6,882 nt of DNA from Solirubrobacterales bacterium. Lineage in GTDB: Bacteria > Actinomycetota > Thermoleophilia > Solirubrobacterales > Solirubrobacteraceae. The notes under the pieces were generated by a model. The model did no database searches. It was not told the origin of the DNA and was given only the letters and a program-made list of their open reading frames with translations. The translations under genes and the position numbers were made by a program. Below, piece after piece: positions 1 through 5,554 of this stretch. Every line of letters begins with the position of its first letter. Within the stretch, counting starts at the first letter, position 1. The stretch covers positions 1 through 6,882 of the forward strand of contig JAOPZO010000351.1 in assembly GCA_025964065.1 (NCBI GenBank), written 5' to 3'.

Positions 1-376
1 CCGCGCCCCCGAGCCCGTCGCGCTCGGCGACAGCCAGCGCGGCCGGCATCGTCGCGGCGCCGACGTGCGTCTTGGCGGCGAAGTGCGTGTCGTCCTGCGC
101 GCGGGTGTGCATGAGCGCGGCGTTGGCGAACGCCGCGGCCTCGGCCGCGACGCGCGTGCCGTCGCAGAGCAGCGTCGCCTCCGCAGGCTGCCGGGTGCGC
201 GCGAGCGCCCACAGCTCCTCTCCCGCGGTGTGCGCGCCCATCGCGCACGCCAGGTTGTGGAGCAGGTTGCCGCGCTGCTTGCGGACGACGTCGGCGGGGA
301 GGTCGTCGAGCGTGAGTTCGGCGACGAAGCGCCCAAGCCGCTGCCCGACGGTCGGTGCGGTGATGATGTGGGTCAT
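1..376 (-). CDS. MmgE/PrpD family protein, N-terminal part (gene runs off the left edge)
   Basis: This is the first 125 residues of a protein whose family normally has about 450, so only the start of the all-helical domain is here. The family includes 2-methylcitrate dehydratase, cis-aconitate decarboxylase and iminodisuccinate epimerase, so the exact reaction cannot be named. The family signature is clear at residues 82-115: a run of small residues and Asn (AFANAAL), then QDDTHFA, then HVGAATMPAALAVAE. These match the usual D-DDTH and H-GA-PA-LA-AE blocks. The ATG overlaps the TGA of the E2 gene (ATGA, 4 bases), and a GGAGGG sequence lies about 9 bases upstream, so it is the last visible gene of the five-gene dehydrogenase operon. 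Co-translation with a 2-oxoacid dehydrogenase suggests it prepares the substrate or processes the product of that complex; this is inference. Confidence 0.88.
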   Translation of the reverse strand, partial: MTHIITAPTVGQRLGRFVAELTLDDLPADVVRKQRGNLLHNLACAMGAHTAGEELWALARTRQPAEATLLCDGTRVAAEAAAFANAALMHTRAQDDTHFAAKTHVGAATMPAALAVAERDGLGGA

Positions 377-1038
377 GGCAGGAGTCCCTCCGGAGCCTCG
401 AGGTGATCGCGCAGGGTGGCGAGGAACGGCGCGCCCTCCGCGCCGGTGAGCACGCGGTGATCGCAGCCGAGGCTGAGGCGCATGCGCCCGTCGGCGCTCG
501 CGGCGCCGACGCCGAGGATCGCCGCCTGCGGCGCGTTGACGATCGGGTCGAAGTCCTCGATCCCGAACATCCCGAGGTTGGAGACCGTGAACGTCGCGTC
601 GGCCAGCAGCTCGCGCGTGAGCTTCTTCCGCCGCGCGAGCTCCGCCGCCGCACGCACCGCGGCGGAGATCTCGTACGCGTCCTTGACGTCCGCGTCGTAG
701 ACCGCCGGGACGACGAGCCCCCCGGGCACCGCCATCGCCACGCCGACGTTCACGCGCGGGTACAGGTGCACCTCGCCGTCGACGTAGGCACCGTTCGCCC
801 CCGGGTGCGCCCGGAGTGCGAGCGCGGCGGCGCGGACGACGAGGTCGTTCACCGACGGCGGCCCGTCCGGCAGCGCCTTCCGAGCGGCGAGGAGGGCCCG
901 GACGTCGGCGCTCAGCCGCAGGTAGAACGCGGGCACCGCTGCGCCCTCGAGCGTCGCGCGCACCATCGCCCGGCGCCCGATCGCGAGCTTCACGACCTCC
1001 GGCTCCCCCCGGCCCGCCTGCCCCTCGATGGCGGGCAT
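373..1038 (-). CDS. 2-oxoacid dehydrogenase E2 acyltransferase catalytic core, stand-alone and lacking lipoyl and subunit-binding domains
   Basis: The 221-residue product matches only the C-terminal catalytic domain of dihydrolipoamide acyltransferases, which are usually 400 residues or more. Visible blocks are GRRAMVRATL (21-30), VPAFYLRLSADV (35-46), PSVNDLVVRAAALAL (61-75), NVGVAMAVPGGLVVPAV (97-113), SNLGMFGIEDFDPIVNAPQAA (153-173) and CDHRVLTGA (192-200). The catalytic His is H194. The motif normally reads HxxxDG but here is H-R-V-L-T-G, with Thr198 in place of Asp. The segment between GVGA and the catalytic motif is about ten residues shorter than in typical E2 proteins. Only about 18 residues precede the core, too few for a peripheral-subunit-binding domain. 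The ATG overlaps the lipoyl gene's TGA by one base (TGATG), typical of re-initiation. An in-frame GTG lies 15 bases further upstream, so the start is likely but not certain. The acyl group transferred is unknown. Confidence 0.9.
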   Translation of the reverse strand: MPAIEGQAGRGEPEVVKLAIGRRAMVRATLEGAAVPAFYLRLSADVRALLAARKALPDGPPSVNDLVVRAAALALRAHPGANGAYVDGEVHLYPRVNVGVAMAVPGGLVVPAVYDADVKDAYEISAAVRAAAELARRKKLTRELLADATFTVSNLGMFGIEDFDPIVNAPQAAILGVGAASADGRMRLSLGCDHRVLTGAEGAPFLATLRDHLEAPEGLLP

Positions 1039-1277
1039 CAGCTCGCCAGATACGCGAGCGGCCGCTTGGGGTCGATGACGTCCCCCTCTGCCACCAGCAG
1101 CTCCTCGACCACGCCGCCGGCCGGCGCGAGCACGTCCATGTTCGCCTTGTCGGTGGCCACCTCGAGGATGACGTCGCCGGCGGCGACGGCATCCCCCACC
1201 TTCACGCTGATCTCGACCACCTCGACCTCCTCGATGTCGCCCGGATCCTCGATCCGCACTTCGACCCTCGTGCTCAT
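1038..1277 (-). CDS. Free-standing lipoyl domain carrier protein
   Basis: The 79-residue protein is a single biotinyl/lipoyl domain and nothing else. The attachment hairpin is at residues 41-49 (ATDKANMDV), with Lys44 as the predicted lipoyl-lysine. The DKA context favours lipoate, because biotin carriers have MKM. Around it are the usual VEISVKVGDAVAAGDVI and the second half VEELLVAEGDVIDPKRPLAYL. In this operon it would carry the acyl group from E1 to the separate E2 core and then be re-oxidised by an E3 that is not in the window. The start is well supported: ATG overlaps the E1-beta TGA by four bases, and AGGAAGG lies 7 bases upstream. Lipoyl domains normally form the N-terminus of E2, so the separate gene is unusual. 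It is not GcvH, which is longer and sits among glycine-cleavage genes. Confidence 0.92.
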   Translation of the reverse strand: MSTRVEVRIEDPGDIEEVEVVEISVKVGDAVAAGDVILEVATDKANMDVLAPAGGVVEELLVAEGDVIDPKRPLAYLAS

Positions 1278-2269
1278 GCCATGGCCTTCCTGATCGCGGC
1301 GACGACGTCGTCGACACCGGGTGCTCGCGACTCCGCCAGCGGGACCGGCGTCGGCACGTTGACGAACGGGGACGCGACCCGGACGGGCGGCGCCTTGAGC
1401 TCGGAGAGGCACTCCTCGACGGCGAGCGCGCAGATCTCCGAGGCGAACGAGTACTGCGCCGTGGCCTCCTGGGCGACGACGAGCCGGCCCGTCTTGCGGA
1501 TCGAGGCGGTGATCGCCTCCGTGTCGAGCGGCTGCAGGGTCCGCGGGTCGACGACCTCGACCGAGATCCCCTCCTCGGCGAGTTGCGCGGCGGCCTCCAG
1601 CGAGCGATCCACCAGGCGGCCCGTGGCCACCACGGTGAGGTCGCTGCCCTCGCGCTTGATGTCGGCGACGCCGATCGGCACCAGATACTCGTCGACCTGC
1701 GGGACGTCGTGGCGGGTCGTGTAGAGCCCGAGCGTCTCGATGAACAGCACCGGGTCGTCGTCGCGGATCGCGGACTTGAGCAGCCCCTTCGTGTCGGCCG
1801 CCTGCGAGGGCATGACCACCTTGAGCCCGGGGACGGCCGAGTACCACGCCTCGAAGTTCTGCGAGTGCTGCGCACCGTTGGGCCCGCCCGCGCCCGCCAT
1901 CGTGCGGATCACGAGCGGCAGGTCGTGCCCGCTGAAGTAGCGGAACTTCGCCGCCTGGTTGACGATCTGGTCCATCGCGATCATCGCGAAGTCGAAGAAC
2001 ATGATCTCGATGACCGGCCGAAGCCCGACGGCCGCACCGCCGACGCCGAGCCCCACGAGCACCTGCTCGCTGATCGGCGTGTCGCGCACCCGCAGGTCGC
2101 CGAACTTGTCGCGCAACCCGCGCGTGACGCCGTAGGGCCCGCCCGGGCGCCCCACGTCCTCGCCGACGAGCACGACGCGTTCGTCGCGTTCCATCTCCTC
2201 GACCAGTGCCTGGTTGATGCCCTGCCAGACCTTCAGCGCTCGGGTCGGAACGTCCGTGGTGGTGGTCAT
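1274..2269 (-). CDS. Thiamine-diphosphate-dependent 2-oxoacid (or acetoin) dehydrogenase E1 component, beta subunit
   Basis: The product is 331 residues, the normal size for the beta subunit of a heterotetrameric E1. Visible family blocks are VVLVGEDVG (32-40), RDTPISEQ (62-69), where Glu68 is the expected cofactor-activating Glu, and FFDFAMIAMDQIVNQAAKFR (91-110). Further on are GAQHSQ (132-137, with the conserved His135), VPGLKVVMPS (146-155) and VVDPRTLQPLD (239-249). The C-terminal transketolase-like domain follows. With E1-alpha it would decarboxylate a 2-oxoacid, or cleave a hydroxyketone, and reductively acylate the lipoyl protein encoded next. The ATG overlaps the E1-alpha TGA by four bases (ATGA). 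No strong Shine-Dalgarno is seen, so translation is probably coupled. Substrate cannot be read from the sequence: pyruvate, branched-chain 2-oxoacid and acetoin enzymes are all similar here. Confidence 0.95.
   Translation of the reverse strand: MTTTTDVPTRALKVWQGINQALVEEMERDERVVLVGEDVGRPGGPYGVTRGLRDKFGDLRVRDTPISEQVLVGLGVGGAAVGLRPVIEIMFFDFAMIAMDQIVNQAAKFRYFSGHDLPLVIRTMAGAGGPNGAQHSQNFEAWYSAVPGLKVVMPSQAADTKGLLKSAIRDDDPVLFIETLGLYTTRHDVPQVDEYLVPIGVADIKREGSDLTVVATGRLVDRSLEAAAQLAEEGISVEVVDPRTLQPLDTEAITASIRKTGRLVVAQEATAQYSFASEICALAVEECLSELKAPPVRVASPFVNVPTPVPLAESRAPGVDDVVAAIRKAMA
1285..1291 (-). promoter_or_regulatory. Shine-Dalgarno for the lipoyl protein
   Basis: The minus strand reads AGGAAGG, 7 bases before the ATG at 1277 and inside the last codons of E1-beta. 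It is the best Shine-Dalgarno in the operon. It supports the ATG as a true independent start for the lipoyl gene. Confidence 0.65.
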
Positions 2270-3249
2270 GAGGCGCTCGCGTAGTGGTTGGGGAAGATGG
2301 CTTCGGGTCCGGCGACCGGGCTCTGCTGGGCGAAGGCGAGGGCGCTGCCGATGAGTTCTTCGATTCCCTCGTCGATCGCGTCGGCCTGCTCGGCGGGAAG
2401 CGCGGCGCGTGTGCGGATGAGCGGATCGCGCTCGCGCCACTGCTGCACCTCCTCCTCCACGCGCCAGGCGGCGCGGTCGCCGGCGTAGTGGCCGAACCAG
2501 CGATAGGTCACCGCCTCGACGAGCGTCGGGCCGTCGCCGGCGCGGGCGCGGACGACCGCGGCGCCGACGGCGTCCGCGACCGCATCCACGTCGTTGCCGT
2601 CGACGCGCACGCCGGGCATGCCGTGCGACTCGCCGCGACGCCACAGCTCGCCGGCGACGTGCACCTCCTGCGGCGTGAGCTCGACGATCTGGTTGTTCTC
2701 GCAGACGAAGACCAGGGGGAGCTTCCACAGCGCGGCGATGTTGATCGCCTCGTAGAACGCGCCTGTGCCGGTCGCGCCCTCGCCGAAGAAGCAGACCGCG
2801 ACGTCGTCGCGCGCCTGCGCCTGGAAGCCGTACGCGCAGCCGGTGGCGATCGGGAGGCCGGCGCCCACGATGCCGTTCGTCCCGATCAGGCCGATGTCGG
2901 GGATCGATATGTGCATCGAGCCGCCGCGACCGCCCGAGTAGCCCGCGGTCCGCCCGAGCAGCTCGGCCATCATGCGGTCCGGGCGCGCGCCCTTGGCGAG
3001 GCAGTGGTGGTGCCCGCGGTGGGTGGAGATCACGGCGTCGCTCGTACGCAGCCCGGCACACCCGCCGACCGCGACGGCCTCCTGCCCGATCGACAGGTGG
3101 AGCGGCCCGGGCACCTGCCCGTCCCCGAACTGGTCGTGCATGGTTTCCTCGAAGCGCCGGCTGAGCCGCATGACGCGATAGCGACCGGCCGTGGTTCCCA
3201 TCTCGAGCGGCGGGTGACCACCGGCCTCGGGTGTCGTGAACGTGCTCAC
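2266..3249 (-). CDS. Thiamine-diphosphate-dependent 2-oxoacid (or acetoin) dehydrogenase E1 component, alpha subunit
   Basis: The 327-residue protein has the full set of E1-alpha features. These are GPLHLSIGQEAVAVG (48-62), HRGHHHCLAKG (77-87), and GRTAGYSGGRGGSMHI (99-114). The thiamine-diphosphate/Mg motif is GEGATGTG (156-163) ending at Asn185-Asn186 (ALWKLPLVFVCENN). GEG instead of GDG is also seen in branched-chain E1-alpha. The late loop reads YRWFGHYAGD (249-258). The usual phosphorylatable Ser of pyruvate-type enzymes is absent, and the loop looks more like acetoin-dehydrogenase-type subunits (recalled, not aligned). The start is a GTG with GAGGG 5 bases upstream; an internal Met at residue 17 is the alternative. 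It is the first gene of the leftward operon and diverges from tetR across 92 bases that hold the operators, so it is probably TetR-controlled. Confidence 0.95.
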   Translation of the reverse strand: MSTFTTPEAGGHPPLEMGTTAGRYRVMRLSRRFEETMHDQFGDGQVPGPLHLSIGQEAVAVGGCAGLRTSDAVISTHRGHHHCLAKGARPDRMMAELLGRTAGYSGGRGGSMHISIPDIGLIGTNGIVGAGLPIATGCAYGFQAQARDDVAVCFFGEGATGTGAFYEAINIAALWKLPLVFVCENNQIVELTPQEVHVAGELWRRGESHGMPGVRVDGNDVDAVADAVGAAVVRARAGDGPTLVEAVTYRWFGHYAGDRAAWRVEEEVQQWRERDPLIRTRAALPAEQADAIDEGIEELIGSALAFAQQSPVAGPEAIFPNHYASAS

Positions 3250-3254
3250 TGTGG

Positions 3255-3259
3255 CCCTC
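3255..3259 (-). promoter_or_regulatory. Shine-Dalgarno for E1-alpha, supports a GTG start
   Basis: The minus strand reads GAGGG, 5 bases before the GTG at 3249, inside a longer purine-rich run (GAGAAGGGGCGAGGG). This favours the GTG start over the ATG at residue 17, which lies too far downstream to use it. Confidence 0.55.
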
Positions 3260-3278
3260 GCCCCTTCTCTTTGCAGTA

Positions 3279-3300
3279 GCCTACCGACCAGTCGGTCGGC
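3279..3300. promoter_or_regulatory. Probable TetR operator 1 (inverted repeat)
   Basis: The core ACCGAC-CA-GTCGGT (3283-3296) is a perfect 6-base inverted repeat with a 2-base centre, between positions 3289 and 3290. Counting outward to 3279 and 3300, 9 of 11 base pairs are symmetric. Size and form suit a TetR dimer site. Its position, beside the regulator gene and between two divergent starts, is the usual place for an autoregulatory operator. Confidence 0.7.
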
Positions 3301-3308
3301 CGATCGAC
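3291..3308. promoter_or_regulatory. Probable TetR operator 2 (overlapping inverted repeat)
   Basis: The 18 bases GTCGGTCGGCCGATCGAC are symmetric at 8 of 9 pairs, centred between 3299 and 3300. The repeat shares the GTCGGT half-site with operator 1, and the two centres lie exactly 10 bases apart, about one helical turn. That geometry would allow two dimers to bind one DNA segment from different faces or compete for the shared half. It could be a chance by-product of the CG-rich composition, hence the lower confidence. Confidence 0.5.
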
Positions 3309-3341
3309 GGTACCATACCCTGCCTCACACCCGGAGAAACC

Positions 3342-3962
3342 GTGTCCGCGCGCAAGCCCCCCGCCTCCACACCGCTCTCCGGAGCCGCCGAGCCCGTCCG
3401 CGCGGACATCATCGCCGCGGCCACCCGGGTCTTCTCCGAGCGCGGGTACCACGCCGCGTCGATGGACCAGATCGCCCAGGCGGTCGGGATCCGCAAGCCG
3501 AGCCTGTATCACCACGTGCGCCGCAAGGAGGACCTCCTCTTCGCGATCCACGAGCAGCTGATCGACGAGCTGCTCGACGAGACCACCCGTGCGGTCGACG
3601 CGGCCGAGAGCCCCGCCGACGCGGTCCGCGGCGTGCTCCGGGTCGCGCTGGGCTTCGTCGCGCGCCACCGCGACGCGGTCACCGTCTTCCTGCAGGAGCG
3701 CAGCGCGGTCACCGGCGAGCGCTGGACCGAGCTGGTCGTCAAGCGCGACCGCTACGAGCAGATGGTCAGCGGCGCGATCGCCGACGGCGTCGCAGGCGGG
3801 CGCTTCCAGGCGGTCCCGCCCGCGATGGCCGCGCGCGCCGTGCTCGCGATGGCGAACTGGGGCTACACCTGGTTCGATCCGTCCGGCACGATGACCTCCG
3901 ACGAGGTCGCCGAGCTGTTCGCCGACATCGCGCTCAAGGGCCTCGAGGTCCGTCAGCACTAG
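3342..3962 (+). CDS. TetR/AcrR family transcriptional regulator
   Basis: The 206-residue protein has the standard TetR N-terminal DNA-binding domain: helix 1 at ADIIAAATRVFSERGYHAAS (21-40), then a helix-turn-helix at MDQIAQAVGIRKPSLYHHVR (41-60), followed by RKEDLL. The C-terminal ligand and dimer domain (about 85-206) contains ANWGYTWFDPSG (171-182). I associate that block with actinobacterial regulators of lipid, sterol and acyl-CoA catabolism such as the KstR2 type; this is from memory and not aligned. It is the only plus-strand gene. It diverges from the dehydrogenase operon across two palindromes that it probably binds, and converges on the ligase gene. The start is GTG with GGAG 5 bases upstream. 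The stop TAG overlaps the ligase stop on the other strand. Repressor activity and an acyl-CoA ligand are inferred. Confidence 0.93.
   Translation: MSARKPPASTPLSGAAEPVRADIIAAATRVFSERGYHAASMDQIAQAVGIRKPSLYHHVRRKEDLLFAIHEQLIDELLDETTRAVDAAESPADAVRGVLRVALGFVARHRDAVTVFLQERSAVTGERWTELVVKRDRYEQMVSGAIADGVAGGRFQAVPPAMAARAVLAMANWGYTWFDPSGTMTSDEVAELFADIALKGLEVRQH
3959..3962. other. Shared convergent stop codons (CTAG)
   Basis: The palindrome CTAG holds both stop codons: TAG of tetR at 3960-3962 on the plus strand, and TAG of the ligase at 3961-3959 on the minus strand. The two convergent genes therefore overlap at their ends with no spacer, and no terminator hairpin can lie between them. Confidence 0.9.
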
Positions 3963-5521
3963 AGCACCCCGGACCCGGCCAGCAGCTTGCGCAGCGCGTC
4001 CTTCTTGATCTTCCCGATCGAGGTCTTCGGGAGCTCCTCGACGAAGCGGACGACCGTCGGCACCTTGAACTTCGAGAGGCGCTCGCGGCACCAGGCGAGG
4101 AGATCCTCCTCGCTCGCCGCGCCAGGCCTGGTGAGCACGACGATCGCGGCGACCGCCTCGTCGCGGATCGCATCCGGCACCCCCACGACGGCCGCCTCCG
4201 TCACTTCCGGGTGGTCGATCAAGGCCCACTCGACCTCGATCGCCGAGACGTTCTCGCCGGCGCGCTTGATCATGTCCTTCTTGCGATCGAAGAAGTAGAG
4301 GTATCCGTCGGCGTCGGAGTAGGCGTTGTCGCCGGTGTGGAAGCGGCCGTCGCGGATGGCCTCGGCGGTCGCGTCCGGGTCGTTGTAGTAGCCGAGCAGG
4401 AGGTCACGCCCGATGCCCCCTTCGACGACGATCTCGCCGACCTCGCCCGGCGCGACCTCGTTCCCCTCCTCGTCGAGCAGCAGGATCCGGCGACCGGGGG
4501 ACGGCAGGCCGATGGAGGGCCAGCGGCGCGGGCCGACGATCGGCGAGCAGGCCAGCAGCGTCATCGCCTCCGAGCAGCCGTAGCCGTTGATCAGCGTGAC
4601 GCCGAAGCGCTCCTCGAAGCGCTCCTTCTCGGCGTCGGTGACGTTGATCGCGAAGAACAGGCGCCGCACGTCGTGATCGCGCTCGCACGCCGCCTCGGGC
4701 TGCGCGAGCACCGTCCGCAGCTGCATCGCGACCAGGCAGGTCTGCGTCGCCCCGTGCGCCTTGACCTGCGCCCAGAAGCGCGACGCGCGGAACTCCTCGA
4801 TGAGGACGAGCGTCCCGCCCACGGTGAGCGCGCCGAGCACCGACATCGCCTGCGCGTTGACGTGGAAGAGCGGGAGCGCCGTCAGGCAGCGCTCGCCCTC
4901 GTCGAGCCACAGGCAGTGGACGGCGTCGAGCCCCGCGCGCAGGCAGTGCGCGTGGGTGAGCATCACGGCCTTGGGCTTCCGGGTCGTTCCCGAGGTGAAG
5001 ATCAGCTCGGCGAGCTCGTCGGAGCGGACCGCGGGCCGCGGAGCCTCGCCCGTCGCGTCGAGCAGGTCCGCGAACGCGCGGTGCCCTTCGGCGCGGCCGC
5101 GGGCGACGAGGATCTCCGCGCCCGTGCCGCCGGCGGCGACGCCGTCGCGGATCACGTCCAGGAAGCGCGGCTCGGTGATGACGAAGCGCGCACGGGTGAA
5201 CCCGATGATGTGCTCGAGCTCGCCGACGGTGTTCGCGACGTTCGACGGGATCAGCGTCGCCCCCAGGCGCGCCAGAGCGAACCACGCGATGAGGAACTCG
5301 GGGCAGTTCGTCAGGTGCAGCACGACGAAGTCGCCCCGGGCGACGCCCACATCGTGGAGCCCCCGCGCGCAGCGGTCGACCTGTCCCTGGAACGCCGCGT
5401 AGGTCAGCTCCGAGATCACCTGCTCGCGATCCTCGAAGACCAGGAACGTGCGCTCCGGGCCGGCGGCCACCCGCTCGGCGAGCAGGTCGGTCAGCGTCCG
5501 GTCACCCATCGGGTCAAGCAC
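3959..5521 (-). CDS. Acyl-CoA ligase (AMP-forming), CaiC/DitJ-like
   Basis: The 520-residue protein is a complete ANL-superfamily adenylate-forming enzyme that would join a carboxylic acid to CoA using ATP. Motifs in order: phosphate-binding loop TSGTTRKPK (176-184), NGYGCSEAM (312-320), HTGD (396-399), the hinge stretch DRKKDMIKRAGENVS (412-426), and SIGKIKK (501-507), where Lys504 is the expected catalytic lysine. The loop has Arg181 where Gly or Ser is more common. Blocks such as HLTNCPEFLIAWFALARLGA, FWAQVKAHGAT, RRWPSIG and IRDEA closely follow E. coli CaiC (carnitine/crotonobetaine-CoA ligase) as I recall it, so it belongs near that group. The true substrate is unknown. The GTG start is preferred because AGAGGGG lies 5 bases upstream; ATG at 5509 is possible. 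It lies 33 bases after the short-chain dehydrogenase gene. Confidence 0.93.
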   Translation of the reverse strand: MLDPMGDRTLTDLLAERVAAGPERTFLVFEDREQVISELTYAAFQGQVDRCARGLHDVGVARGDFVVLHLTNCPEFLIAWFALARLGATLIPSNVANTVGELEHIIGFTRARFVITEPRFLDVIRDGVAAGGTGAEILVARGRAEGHRAFADLLDATGEAPRPAVRSDELAELIFTSGTTRKPKAVMLTHAHCLRAGLDAVHCLWLDEGERCLTALPLFHVNAQAMSVLGALTVGGTLVLIEEFRASRFWAQVKAHGATQTCLVAMQLRTVLAQPEAACERDHDVRRLFFAINVTDAEKERFEERFGVTLINGYGCSEAMTLLACSPIVGPRRWPSIGLPSPGRRILLLDEEGNEVAPGEVGEIVVEGGIGRDLLLGYYNDPDATAEAIRDGRFHTGDNAYSDADGYLYFFDRKKDMIKRAGENVSAIEVEWALIDHPEVTEAAVVGVPDAIRDEAVAAIVVLTRPGAASEEDLLAWCRERLSKFKVPTVVRFVEELPKTSIGKIKKDALRKLLAGSGVL

Positions 5522-5526
5522 GTCGG

Positions 5527-5533
5527 CCCCTCT
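5527..5533 (-). promoter_or_regulatory. Shine-Dalgarno for the acyl-CoA ligase
   Basis: The minus strand reads AGAGGGG, 5 bases before the GTG at 5521 and 17 before the alternative ATG at 5509, so it favours the GTG. It lies in the 33-base gap after the dehydrogenase stop. That gap holds a GAGA-rich run and no visible promoter. Confidence 0.55.
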
Positions 5534-5554
5534 CTGTCTCTCGATGTCGGCGCA

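Larger units (their letters stand above)
3250..3341. promoter_or_regulatory. Divergent promoter region between E1-alpha and tetR
   Basis: This 92-base spacer separates the starts of E1-alpha (leftward) and tetR (rightward). It holds the two overlapping inverted repeats listed separately. A minus-strand -10-like hexamer TAGGCT lies at 3283-3278, about 28 bases before the E1-alpha GTG. A plus-strand -10-like TACCAT lies at 3311-3316, 25 bases before the tetR GTG. I see no convincing -35 for either at the right spacing, so the promoter calls are weak. Both -10-like boxes flank or touch the repeats, so a bound repressor would block both directions. The tetR Shine-Dalgarno GGAG is at 3333-3336, 5 bases before its GTG. 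Confidence 0.6.

Noticed and set aside
403..1293. Plus-strand open frame of 296 codons opposite the E2 core and lipoyl genes
   Set aside because: It is antisense to well-conserved enzymes, its composition is repetitive and rich in Arg, His and Ser, and it has no recognisable motif.
373..1875. A 500-residue version of E2 starting far upstream
   Set aside because: The upstream part is an out-of-frame Arg/Ser-rich reading of E1-beta and the lipoyl gene. The real E2 homology begins only around the ATG at 1038.
1274..3061. A 595-residue E1-beta with a long N-terminal extension
   Set aside because: The extension is an out-of-frame, Arg-rich reading of E1-alpha. The ATG at 2269 gives the normal family length and the ATGA overlap.
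2284..3279. Plus-strand open frame of 331 codons opposite E1-alpha
   Set aside because: It mirrors E1-alpha, which carries every expected catalytic block; the antisense product shows no family feature.
3301..3316. Extra short palindromes CGATCG and GGTACC as further operators
   Set aside because: Six-base palindromes are expected by chance in such sequence. They are not spaced like the two longer repeats and have no matching half-sites.
5522..5554. Possible promoter or terminator between the SDR and the ligase
   Set aside because: The 33-base gap shows only a purine-rich ribosome-binding region on the minus strand, with no -10/-35 pair and no stem-loop.
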